In this document: positions 35,821 through 44,768 of the stretch, piece after piece
Position numbering within the stretch: the stretch's first letter is position 1
How the letters are laid out: each line of letters starts with the position of its first letter
From: Akkermansiaceae bacterium
GTDB lineage: Bacteria > Verrucomicrobiota > Verrucomicrobiia > Verrucomicrobiales > Akkermansiaceae
Assembly (NCBI GenBank): GCA_025362955.1
Contig: JANYFB010000308.1
Coordinates: 1 to 48,345 of the forward strand
Direction of reading: 5' to 3'
DNA length: 48,345 bases
Translations under genes and position numbers: made by a program
Notes under the pieces: model-generated
The model's database searches: none
The model's input: the letters and a program-made list of their open reading frames with translations, nothing else
Told to the model about the DNA's origin: nothing

Positions 35821-38509
35821 ATGAATTTCCACATTGTAGCCTTAACGATTCTGATCTTGCCCACTCTTCAGTCAGGGCTTTCTGCTGATACGATTGCAAC
35901 TGAGGATGTCTCAAATTTAGCCGTCCCATGGCCTCCGCCGCATGACCCGAAAGATTCGCCTTTCGCAAAAATGCCCTGTATTTCTTATGCCGGATACAAA
36001 AGCAACAACACCCTCGTCAATCCCATCTGGGGAGATATAGAACCGGAAGATTTCGGCCCGCGGCCAGTTGCTTTTGACCAAACCGGGGTGCGTCAATTAA
36101 ATCAAATCCCAGCTCCTGGCATCCACCCCAGAATCTTTTGCACTCCTGCCGATCATGACAATATCCAGCGCCGGTTAAAGGAAACGCTCTGCGGCCAGGA
36201 GGCTTGGAAGAATCTGCTTTGTTATGTGAACTTTATTCACGGTACCTATGATCCAAAGGCGGACTATGCAAGAGCTCCTGAAATTGCTGGTTCCCCGGAA
36301 GGTAAGCCAAGGGGTGTCTTAGGTGATCTGCAGGGCCCCAAAACTGCGGATGCCGCAAAGCAATATCAGGCTCTCATCGCCGGAGATATGAGCCAGAAGA
36401 CAGATAGACTATGGCATGTGTTCCCTCTGGAAGCCTTTCGATGCTGGATTGAAAATGACGGAACTTCTGCTAAAGCTCTGGCCTCTGCGGTGGCTACCGC
36501 GTTGAAAATCGACCAAGCTCGAAGGAGCGCGGATCCGAGTCGAAAGCCTGGGCCGCTTGAACAACCCATTGCAGGCATTCACCTAGCATACACCTATGAT
36601 TTTCTCTACAACTGGCTGAATGCCGATCAGAAAAAGGCGATCCACGATGAATTGGCCAACGCTACCTGGAATCATGACAACTATGGCACCTTCAATGATG
36701 CGAGCCTTACCCGGAGCAACTGGGACTTTTTCCTATTGGTTGATCGAAACGCTCGCCATCGAAGGTGAACCCGGCTTCAACGATCTGAAGATTCGCGGAA
36801 TTTATAAAGGGTGGCGCAATCTCATGACCTACGGCTGGTTCCCATCGGGAGCCAACTACGAAGGCGAAGCCAAAAACCAACTGGGAGGCGATGGAATCCT
36901 GGCGCTGGCGATCCGGTGCAAGGCCTATGGATTTGATAATCTGGCAGGCCACCCCAATGTGTGCGCTAACATTCAGAATTTCACTCCAAAAAGCATCATC
37001 CCCACTCGCGATGGATTTGTAAAATATGATCTGCTAGGAGGAGTCCACCTCAAGCCGTTCCCGGCCGATCTTCTTGCCCTTAAATACCTAATGCCGGACA
37101 ATAAAACCATCGACTTTGCTTACCGATGCTCCATCGGCGAACATTATGAAAATGTCCCCAGCCGTTCCAAAGCCGGAAGCTACGATGCGATCAAGTGGGG
37201 CGGCTACACCCATCCGATGATTCCTTTCCTCGTTTTTGCATCGGACTTCGATCCCGCAAACAACGATCCCGCAAAACTCGGCATCGAGAAAACGTTTTTC
37301 TGCGGCGACCGTGCGCTCATGATGACCCGCAGCAGTTGGGACACGGATGCACTCATGGTCAATCTTCATGTCCGGCAAGCCAATGGCGGCCACCCTTTTG
37401 CCGACCGCAATTCGATCATGATCGCGGGCGCAGGTCGGGTCTGGGCTCCCATCTACGGCTGGGGATGCGAGGCATGGAAGAATAACAACAATGCGCAGGT
37501 GGTGATTGACGATCAGCCTCAGGCCGACCACACGCCCGCAAGAATGGTCGATTTTGTGGACGCGCCACTAGCAACTTTTGCAGTGGGCGATGCCAAGTAT
37601 ACATGGGATTGGAACTGGAAATTTAACGAGACATGGGGTCCGCGCGGCCATTACACCAAGGAAGATTACGATCAGGGCACCATCAAATTGGATAAGGGTT
37701 GGGAGTATGAGACCCATACCGTCAACGATTTCAGTTTCACCAAACATAACGAACCATTCCTGAATGAACCACTGGCTTTGCAACCCGAGTGGCTGCGCAT
37801 GAAAGGCTCCATCACTCCCATCGTGAAAGAGATTAACTACCCCGTGCAATACGCATTCCGCACTGCGGGATTGGTGCGTGGACCGCATCCTTACGCTCTC
37901 GTCATTGATGATATCAGGAAAGACGATGCGGCGCACAACTATGCCTGGTATTTCACTCTCGAATACGATGTGCAGATCGCCCAAGTCAAAAGGCCCAACG
38001 ATCATGAAATGGATATCATACTTACAGGAAATGATCCTCGGCAGACCAATGTGCCCAGCAAGGACGCAAAGACAATCAGCCCAGCCCTTCCTGCCGTTCG
38101 CAACCCCGATCAGCCCATCCCAGCCGGCCAACCGATGTTGCTGGTTCGGTTCCTGAATATTAAGAATGCTCCTAACGGCAGCGCGTCCAAGGATGGCGAG
38201 ACGCCAACGATTCTGGAGGATAATCCGCCGGCAAACTTCAAGGGTAGCTATTTACAGCGGGTCCGCCGGTTGGCCGTTCGCGCACAAGCCATCAGTCCTG
38301 AGTTCAAGGTTCTGCTTTTTCCATACCACCAAGGTGACGCGCTGCCGAAAACTGAATGGATCGATAGAAAAGCTGTAGCTATATCATGGTCGGAACAGAA
38401 AGATTTCTTGAGATTCTCCTCAGCTCCTTCCGGGAAAACCGATCTGATTGTGACTCGTGGTAACGTGGCGCTTCTCTCCATCGACAAGCCTATCGCGCCA
38501 ATTAGATGA
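35821..38509 (+). pseudogene. Heparinase II/III-family protein split by a +1 frameshift in a T5 run
   Basis: Two overlapping frames encode one protein. Frame one starts at ATG 35821 with signal peptide 'MNFHIVALTILILPTLQSGL', includes 'APGIHPRIFCTPADHDNIQR' near residue 98, and reads properly to 'LTRSNWD' at 36726. There a run of five T (36727-36731) occurs; removing one T restores 'NWDFSYWLIETLAIEGEPGF' and continues to 38509. The rejoined protein would be about 895 aa. The sandwich part has 'NGGHPFADRNSIMIAGAGRV' at the position of the His-containing motif of the other three lyases. The break may be a real mutation or a homopolymer sequencing error; the rest of the frame shows no other damage. 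Confidence 0.85.
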
Positions 38510-38583
38510 ATCTATAGATGCGACTGGATTCATTATTCTAACAAGAAAACGGACTTTTTCTTTTATATCTAAAAACTACCCCG

Positions 38584-40200
38584 ATGCCCCAAATCCAGAA
38601 TCCCGTTCTGACAGGCTTCAATCCCGATCCCTCCATTTGCCGGGTCGGCGCTGATTACTATATTGCGACTTCCACATTCGAATGGTTTCCCGGCGTGCAA
38701 ATCCATCACTCGCGCGATCTCGCGAATTGGCGGTTGCTAGGACGTGCGCTGGACCGGGTGTCCCAGCTCGACATGCGCGGTTGCCAGAACTCCGGCGGCA
38801 TCTGGGCTCCATGTCTAACCCACGCGAACGGGAAATTCTGGCTGCTCTATACGAATGTCCATCATCACATGGGAGGTGTTGTCATGGATACGCCGAACTA
38901 TCTCGTTACAGCTGACAGGATTGAAGGTCCGTGGAGCGAGCCGGTTTTCCTCAATGCAAGTGGCTTCGATCCGAGTTTGTTTCATGATGATGACGGCAGG
39001 AAATACGTTGTCCAAATGCAAATGGGTGAAGCTCTAACACCAATCCGGTTCGATGGCATCTGGTTGCGCGAATACGATGCCGGGAAAGAAGCGTTTGTCG
39101 GCAAGCCGTCGAAGATCTGGGAGGGCAGTTCCATCGGCATCACCGAAGGGCCACACCTGTTAAAAAAGGACGGCTGGTATTATCTCATCACGGCCGAGGG
39201 CGGCACCTCGATGCGCCACGCTGTCAGCGTTTGCCGCAGCCGGGAACTTTGGGGGCCGTATGAAATCCACCCGGATAACCCAATGCTCACCTCGTTTGAA
39301 AAGGACCACCTCGTCCTAAAGTCCGCCGGGCACGGGTGTTTTGTGGAAACGCAAAATAGTGAGTGGTTCACCGTGCATCTTTGCCAGCGGCCATTGCAAC
39401 GTCCGGGACGGCAGGTTGGTGCTCGCGAGGAAAACAAGTCCGTTCCGCTTGGCCGGGAAACTTCGATTCAAAAACTGCGCTGGGATGCCGATGGCTGGCC
39501 GCGTCTCGCACAAGGAGACAACTCGCCGCTCGAAATTGTGGAGGTGGATCTAATTTCCCATCTATGGGCAACGGATGTCTTGCGAGATGATTTCGACGGA
39601 CCGGCGCTTAATCTTCATTTTCAAACCCTGCGCGAGCCAGTTGATGATTCATGGTTCTCTCTCACACGCCGCAAGGGTTGGCTCAGCCTGCGTGGCCGCG
39701 ATTCGTTGGCTTCGACCTTCGAGCAAAGTCTAATCGCCCGGCGGCTCCAACATTTTGCAGCACGCGCGGAAACCTGTCTCGCTTTCCAGCCATGGAATTT
39801 CAAACAGTCCGCCGGACTCATCGCTTATTATGATCGGTTTCACTATCATTACTTCCGAGTCACCTCTGCGGGTGATGGGACAATAAAACTCGGTGTGATT
39901 TCATCGGAAAATACCAAGTTGGATTATGTCCATGTAGTCGAGCTTCCCCTTGCCGCAGGGAATCAGCTTTTCCTACGGATGGAGAATGATTGGGCGGAAC
40001 TCCGCTTCTCGTGGTCCACGGATGGAGTTGAATGGCAGGTCGTCGATTGTGTCTTCGATGCCACCATGCTGGGTGACTGGGTTTCCCCGCACAGCAATTT
40101 TACAGGCACTTTCTGGGGCGTCTGTTGTCAGGATCTATCAGACCGCACGGCCTGGGCGGACTTCGATTACTTCGACTATCAGCCAATCGGCGAGTTATAG
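38584..40200 (+). CDS. Glycoside hydrolase family 43 enzyme with C-terminal beta-sandwich (second copy)
   Basis: A 538-aa cytoplasmic GH43 protein, clearly a paralogue of the one at 10288. The catalytic base is in 'TGFNPDPSICRVGADYYI' near residue 14, the second Asp in 'GFDPSLFHDDDGRKYV' near 125, and the acid Glu in 'GITEGPHLLKKDGWYYL' near 190. The C-terminal sandwich from about residue 325 is complete. Layout suggests exo-acting beta-xylosidase or arabinofuranosidase activity. It lies 74 bp after the frameshifted lyase in an AT-rich gap and its last 6 bp overlap the end of the convergent minus-strand gene. No signal peptide is present. Confidence 0.9.
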   Translation: MPQIQNPVLTGFNPDPSICRVGADYYIATSTFEWFPGVQIHHSRDLANWRLLGRALDRVSQLDMRGCQNSGGIWAPCLTHANGKFWLLYTNVHHHMGGVVMDTPNYLVTADRIEGPWSEPVFLNASGFDPSLFHDDDGRKYVVQMQMGEALTPIRFDGIWLREYDAGKEAFVGKPSKIWEGSSIGITEGPHLLKKDGWYYLITAEGGTSMRHAVSVCRSRELWGPYEIHPDNPMLTSFEKDHLVLKSAGHGCFVETQNSEWFTVHLCQRPLQRPGRQVGAREENKSVPLGRETSIQKLRWDADGWPRLAQGDNSPLEIVEVDLISHLWATDVLRDDFDGPALNLHFQTLREPVDDSWFSLTRRKGWLSLRGRDSLASTFEQSLIARRLQHFAARAETCLAFQPWNFKQSAGLIAYYDRFHYHYFRVTSAGDGTIKLGVISSENTKLDYVHVVELPLAAGNQLFLRMENDWAELRFSWSTDGVEWQVVDCVFDATMLGDWVSPHSNFTGTFWGVCCQDLSDRTAWADFDYFDYQPIGEL

Positions 40201-40899
40201 AGTCGCAGCATCCGTGATGCGTTGGACTTCGGTGGTGCCGTTCACCGGATAGATGATGACCATGGTGCGCTGGCCGGGGCGGATGACCCAGTTGTTCGAG
40301 TAAAGCCGCCGGTCGTCCGCTAGGGATACGGTAGCGAAGCGGGTCTCGGGTTTTTCTCCGATCCCGGTTTTAAAAAGTTCCACGCTTGCGGGGGTGATGG
40401 TGGCTGCGGAATCTCCAAGCGTGGCAGCGAGGCGGGCGGCGGTGAGGTTGATGAACCGACAGGTGGTGTCGGGGAACGACTTTGGATCATCCGCTAACAC
40501 GAGAGTCATGAGGATTTCCGGGCGATCCGGATGGGGCAGAAACAGAACGAGAGGCAGGCTGCCACCTTTGGACAAATCTGCCTCTGCTACGACCTTGCGG
40601 ATGGGTTTACCATCGGCACCGACGGCCTTGCGAAAGAACACCACTTTACCGGGACCGAGGCGGTCGTAGTAATTGGAGCGGCTGCTGTCGAAAATGCCGA
40701 TGGTTCCTTCCTTGCCCAATTCCTTCTGGGGCGTGCCAGCCTCAGGCATCGCGGCGTAGGAGAGTTCCTCCACAGTCACCCGGCAGCCGAGAGTACGGAA
40801 CGTTCCCTTGCGATTTTGGTCGGACTCCTGGGCCGTTAGGGGCAGGAGGGCGCTGAATAGAGCGATGATGCTGCAGGGAATTTTTAGTTTAGATCTCAT
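40195..40899 (-). CDS. Secreted protein encoded with Verru_Chthon cassette A
   Basis: I do not recognise the family. I use ATG 40899 ('MRSKLKIPCSIIALFSALLP'), which overlaps the end of the cassette A gene by 11 bp and gives a signal peptide; the track start at 40944 lies in the upstream gene. The mature protein is about 210 aa, with a beta-rich look and a hydrophobic 'GSLPLVLFLPHP' and a C-terminal 'VIRPGQRTMVIIYPVNGTTE'. The tight coupling to the large prepilin-like gene suggests that the two act together at the cell surface. It converges with the GH43 gene, overlapping by 6 bp. Confidence 0.72.
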   Translation of the reverse strand: MRSKLKIPCSIIALFSALLPLTAQESDQNRKGTFRTLGCRVTVEELSYAAMPEAGTPQKELGKEGTIGIFDSSRSNYYDRLGPGKVVFFRKAVGADGKPIRKVVAEADLSKGGSLPLVLFLPHPDRPEILMTLVLADDPKSFPDTTCRFINLTAARLAATLGDSAATITPASVELFKTGIGEKPETRFATVSLADDRRLYSNNWVIRPGQRTMVIIYPVNGTTEVQRITDAATL

Positions 40900-43800
40900 T
40901 GGGTGAAAGCCAGCGGAAGGAGGTGATTGTGAAACTACGACCAAAAATCTTGTTCTTTTCGGATTTCAGGTCGGCCAGGGAAGCTTCTGCGGGATCGGTG
41001 GAGCCGTCGAGAAATTCGGGCAGGCGCTGGACCACCGCCTCGGCGATCACTTGGGCGATGACTCGCCCACTAGCGTCTATCGCCTGTCCGCAGGCTCTGA
41101 CGGTGAAGGTATCGGAGCGCACCGTCATCGCTGGGGAAAACGCCTGCACGATATCCTGCTGCATGAGATATCCCGGCATGCCGGTGGCGGTGTTGAGGGT
41201 GTTTCCTTTCGCGTCCTTCAGATTACCGGGGATCATGGCGGGTGTGCCACCGGTGACGGTGGTGGGCACGCCTGCCGCCTTGGCGGTGGCATTGACATCG
41301 GGCGAAGTATTGTCGATGGCCGCCTGGAGCGCCCCGGCGCGAGTGAGCGGGCCGTCGGGGCCGAGGCGGCGATTGAGAAAATCCGCCATGCTGAGAAACG
41401 GCCCGCGGAGCTTTACCTGCTCGACGATCCGTGCCGCGAGTTCATCCAGCTCCGCGTCATTGAGCACGCGTAATCCGTCCCATGCGGAGTTTGGGTTGCA
41501 ATTGGCGGAAGCAGACCAGAAGCGTGGGATGGGATTTTTGTTAGGACCGGTGCCGAGATCGAGAGTGGTCGCATTGCCTGAGGTGGCGTTGAAAAGGCGC
41601 AGCTTGTTGCCGGACAGGCTTCCGAGGAGCGCCTTCCAAGCACCGGTGGAGGTGGAGTTGACGTTGAAGGCACCGTCGAGAATCAAATTGGCTGCGGCTT
41701 TTTCCACCGACCGCAACTCATCCATGCGGAGGGGTTTGCTGGCTGGCGAGCGCGGCTTGATGCGTCCGTTGAGCAGCGGTTTATTAAAGTCAATGAGGAC
41801 GCTGCCTGCATTGGCGTCATTGAAATCATTCCAATAAGCAGGCAAGGTGGTACCCGACGAAGCAGCGGCGGGGGGCACGGTGGAGAGGAAAAATCGGTCG
41901 AACAAGGCCTGGTTGGCCAAGAACGAATCATCCAGGAAAAGGGTGTCGCTGGTGACACTTCCGGCGACGGTGGGTGAGGTCAATGCGTTATTGTCCAACG
42001 GGATGACTGGCGAAGGGAGCGAACCACCAACAAACATCGAACCCATTCCCAAATAGGCAAAGTTTCCAATTGTTAGGAAATTCATCGCTGGCATGTGCAT
42101 GAATTGTCCCAGCGAAACCAACGGCTGGCGCGGCACGTCGCGCAAGATGTATCGATTGCTGGGCATTCCGGATCCAGCACTGGCATCGCCGAACGAAGTC
42201 TGCCAGACATTCGGGTTGCCAGCCGGGTGGACGATCTGAACATCTGTCTGCCCATTGGTATAAATCCCGCCGAAGGGGCTTAGATAGACTTCCTTCCAAG
42301 GGTATGAGGCGGAGTCCTCCAACGGAGTGAACTGGCTGAAATTGCCATGAAACAACGGGATCTGGTTGGCGGCGTTGGAATAGGTAAATGTAGAGGCAGA
42401 GGGCTTCAGGCCTTTCTGGCGGATGTAAAAGCCAATGATCCTGCGGGGTTGGCTATTCATCTGGCTGATGGAAAGTTTCTGCCAGCTTCCCGCCGATGCC
42501 GGTTGCTGATAGGAGCCGCCCGCCTGGGCGCGGGCGGAACCATCGTTGTCAGGCCATTTGTAGTTGGGAGGATTGCAGAAAGTGTCCACGGCCTGGCATC
42601 TCAGTGAGGGTGCGCTGAGCTGGATGCTGATCTCGGCGTTCGGATCGGTAGTGGAGAAGGGAGTTCCCGAGCTTTTACCGGTGGTGGCATCAGCGGTGGC
42701 GGGCAGGTCACAATATTGCGAGTAGTCTGCGGACATTCCGGGGTTGGAAACCAAGTCGCTGAAGGTGATCGCCGCTTTCGGGTCGCTTTTCAACTCATCC
42801 GCATCGAGCGCAAAAACACGCGTCTCGCCAGGTTCAAGCGTGGCGCAGGCACCGGCTTTTGTTTTGAGGGTAAGGCGTCCGGCGTCTGCTTGGTTGATGA
42901 GAGAGTAGGGAACCGTAATCGTGGTGTTTCCGCTTTTGGCAGAAACCTTGATGCAGGTCACGGTGGGTGATGCCGCATTGTAGGATCCGGCAGTGGCGAA
43001 GGCTCCGAAGTTTCTCTGGAACTGATAGTCGCTGGCTTGAATTCTAGCGGAATAGGGATTGTAGAGAACGAGCTGTGGGTAGTAATGAAGCCTGAGCCTC
43101 CAAGCCGGCGTGGTTGCGTTACCGGCATTATAGCTGGAGATCGCGACATCGACGCGGAATGCGATTGGCATCGGTGCGATACCGGCCTGCTTGGTGCTGG
43201 AGCCTGCGAGTTTGACTCCATAATAGCGTGGAGAAAGGACATTGGGCAGGGTTTCCGGTGTTCCTGAACTCGTCGGTGCGGTGGAAGGCTTGCCACTGGA
43301 CGCTATCGGGGAACTCATTAGACTTTTATAAGTGTTGTAATGGAAATAGAGCGAATGCCACGGCAGGCCATCAGTGATTTCCGGATTGGCGGGCTGCACT
43401 CCTGAAGGAATCGTGGGATCGGTGTTGGCGCTGTTGGTGGAATAGCGGTAGAGCATTGCCGCACCGTTGCCGTAGTTGTTGAGCAAGCTTTCGAATGCCG
43501 AAGGGGTTTCAAATGCCGCAGTCAGGTCTTTTTTTAAACCGCCGTGACGAACGTCAGCGATTACCCCCTGGCTGTTCACGGTAAAATCGGGAGAATAACG
43601 GGCGATCGGGTTTTTCATCGAAACCTCGGGCAGCAATTTAACCGTTTCGAGAGTCAGGAATTTCGCCATGGTTTCCGGCGGTGATTTTCGCAAATCCAGT
43701 CCTGTGGAAGCCATTGGCAGCACCTTCTGCATGGCATTCGCCTGAGGTGCGAGATGATGGAGTTGATCGATGGCTGCCAGACCGCTGGAGAACGTGAAAT

Positions 43801-44518
43801 CTACCAGATTGGCCTTCGCCTTCAATCCCTCATCGCAAACCCAATATCCGTAGCGACCGCCGGGCGTCGAGATGGTGGAGCCTGGCACCTTCACCAGCGG
43901 CACCGTCACCTCCGCCAGATCAGCCCCAAGATTTTTTGCAATGACGACACCATCCGCATCGGTGTTGTTAGATATCGCAGTGTACCCAATAGGATCGAGC
44001 GGATTCTGGCTGCCCGGCTGGGGATTCGACACAAGCCAACGGGCGGCTAGCGTACGGCTGGTGCCTATGCTGTCGGTCCTTTGCGCTTCAGTCGGCTTGC
44101 TCCCGGTTTTCCAGACACCGGTCCAATACTTCTGGTTCACACCCTCCACTGCAGGTGTGTCAGGCTTGGAGTCCAGAATTTCCGCCCTCGCGGTGATGCG
44201 CTGATCGGGCCCGGCTTCTTTTTGAAGCTCACCGATGGCCAGCATCAGACCCATGCGGGCATTGGCACGCGCGGTCGCCATGGCCTCTTCCTGTGTGGAA
44301 CTGCGCAGCGAGATACTGGAAAGCGAGAGCAATCCGATGGCGATGACCGTGAGCAGAATCATCAGGCTTAACGTGACAACAAGCGCGAAGCCCCTGTTAG
44401 TTTGCGGGGAGCTGTCATGGCAGCGGGGAGATCGAAAAAAGGCAAAGGTCTCCCCTGTTGCCAAATCCTCCCCAGGGTCTAACGAACTATTCACGCTGTA
44501 ACCATCATGTTGATTCAT
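40889..44518 (-). CDS. Verru_Chthon cassette protein A (giant prepilin-like protein)
   Basis: About 1209 aa. Near the N-terminus there is a single prepilin-type hydrophobic helix preceded by Arg-Gly: 'RGFALVVTLSLMILLTVIAI', followed by 'ARANARMGLMLAIGELQ'. The C-terminus 'VIAEAVVQRLPEFLDG' plus 'IFGRSFTITSFRWLSPNEI' is the typical end of the Verru_Chthon A family (TIGR02600). These proteins occur in Verrucomicrobium and Chthoniobacter, usually in four-gene A-D cassettes with type-IV-pilin-like leaders; here only A and one small partner are seen. Function is unknown. The true start is uncertain: the track ATG 44557 lies inside the predicted operator, ATG 44518 (13 codons in) is my choice, and GTG 44494 is possible. 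Confidence 0.85.
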   Translation of the reverse strand: MNQHDGYSVNSSLDPGEDLATGETFAFFRSPRCHDSSPQTNRGFALVVTLSLMILLTVIAIGLLSLSSISLRSSTQEEAMATARANARMGLMLAIGELQKEAGPDQRITARAEILDSKPDTPAVEGVNQKYWTGVWKTGSKPTEAQRTDSIGTSRTLAARWLVSNPQPGSQNPLDPIGYTAISNNTDADGVVIAKNLGADLAEVTVPLVKVPGSTISTPGGRYGYWVCDEGLKAKANLVDFTFSSGLAAIDQLHHLAPQANAMQKVLPMASTGLDLRKSPPETMAKFLTLETVKLLPEVSMKNPIARYSPDFTVNSQGVIADVRHGGLKKDLTAAFETPSAFESLLNNYGNGAAMLYRYSTNSANTDPTIPSGVQPANPEITDGLPWHSLYFHYNTYKSLMSSPIASSGKPSTAPTSSGTPETLPNVLSPRYYGVKLAGSSTKQAGIAPMPIAFRVDVAISSYNAGNATTPAWRLRLHYYPQLVLYNPYSARIQASDYQFQRNFGAFATAGSYNAASPTVTCIKVSAKSGNTTITVPYSLINQADAGRLTLKTKAGACATLEPGETRVFALDADELKSDPKAAITFSDLVSNPGMSADYSQYCDLPATADATTGKSSGTPFSTTDPNAEISIQLSAPSLRCQAVDTFCNPPNYKWPDNDGSARAQAGGSYQQPASAGSWQKLSISQMNSQPRRIIGFYIRQKGLKPSASTFTYSNAANQIPLFHGNFSQFTPLEDSASYPWKEVYLSPFGGIYTNGQTDVQIVHPAGNPNVWQTSFGDASAGSGMPSNRYILRDVPRQPLVSLGQFMHMPAMNFLTIGNFAYLGMGSMFVGGSLPSPVIPLDNNALTSPTVAGSVTSDTLFLDDSFLANQALFDRFFLSTVPPAAASSGTTLPAYWNDFNDANAGSVLIDFNKPLLNGRIKPRSPASKPLRMDELRSVEKAAANLILDGAFNVNSTSTGAWKALLGSLSGNKLRLFNATSGNATTLDLGTGPNKNPIPRFWSASANCNPNSAWDGLRVLNDAELDELAARIVEQVKLRGPFLSMADFLNRRLGPDGPLTRAGALQAAIDNTSPDVNATAKAAGVPTTVTGGTPAMIPGNLKDAKGNTLNTATGMPGYLMQQDIVQAFSPAMTVRSDTFTVRACGQAIDASGRVIAQVIAEAVVQRLPEFLDGSTDPAEASLADLKSEKNKIFGRSFTITSFRWLSPNEI

Positions 44519-44527
44519 GTTTGAAAA

Positions 44528-44565
44528 CAGGGTTGTTTTGCGTCGGTATAGTGTCATTTTACGTC
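44528..44565 (-). promoter_or_regulatory. Predicted AraC/XylR-type operator, copy 4 (cassette A unit)
   Basis: On the minus strand GACGTAAAATGACACT starts at 44565 and GACGCAAAACAACCCT at 44544, again 21 bp apart. It faces the Verru_Chthon A gene. The track start codon of that gene (44557) falls within it, which argues for a later start. Confidence 0.7.
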
Positions 44566-44607
44566 AGAATCAGCGGGATGAGTGCAATCCGGAGTGAGTG
44601 CGGTCTT

Positions 44608-44645
44608 GACGTAAAATTGCACGCCATTGACGCAAAATCGCCCCT
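44608..44645 (+). promoter_or_regulatory. Predicted AraC/XylR-type operator, copy 5 (last lyase gene)
   Basis: Half-sites GACGTAAAATTGCACG at 44608 and GACGCAAAATCGCCCC at 44629 start 21 bp apart; this is the copy closest to the consensus. It lies 124 bp before the start of the 1078-aa heparinase-fold gene. Confidence 0.75.
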
Positions 44646-44657
44646 CTTGCGGTGAAT

Positions 44658-44663
44658 GATGCT
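44658..44663 (+). promoter_or_regulatory. Predicted -10 element GATGCT
   Basis: GATGCT starts 12 bp after the CCCCT of the operator, the same spacing as GATACT at 16196 and GATACC at 20188. Predicted transcription start near 44670 leaves an untranslated leader of about 100 bases. Confidence 0.42.
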
Positions 44664-44768
44664 TGAAACAAACTTTCGTATGAAAGCCCCGCCATGATTC
44701 CGATGGTGACCATATCCAGATCAATCGGCCGGAGCGCTAATTTTTAAAAAGCAGGCCAAAGTAATCAC

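Larger units (their letters stand above)
44519..44768. other. Divergent regulatory region between cassette A and the last lyase gene
   Basis: A 250-bp intergenic region with two back-to-back copies of the 21-bp-phased operator, one per strand (separate entries). Further right is a small inverted repeat, CTTTC-GTAT-GAAAG, near 44673-44686. I see no other gene or terminator. Confidence 0.65.

Noticed and set aside
36720-36735. Programmed ribosomal frameshift
   Set aside because: The change needed is +1 at a T5 run with no obvious stimulatory pattern, and programmed shifts are not known for this family; an indel is simpler.
38510-38583. Terminator or promoter between the frameshifted lyase and GH43
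   Set aside because: AT-rich with a weak GAATC/GATTC inverted repeat, but no stable stem followed by a T-run and no operator copy.
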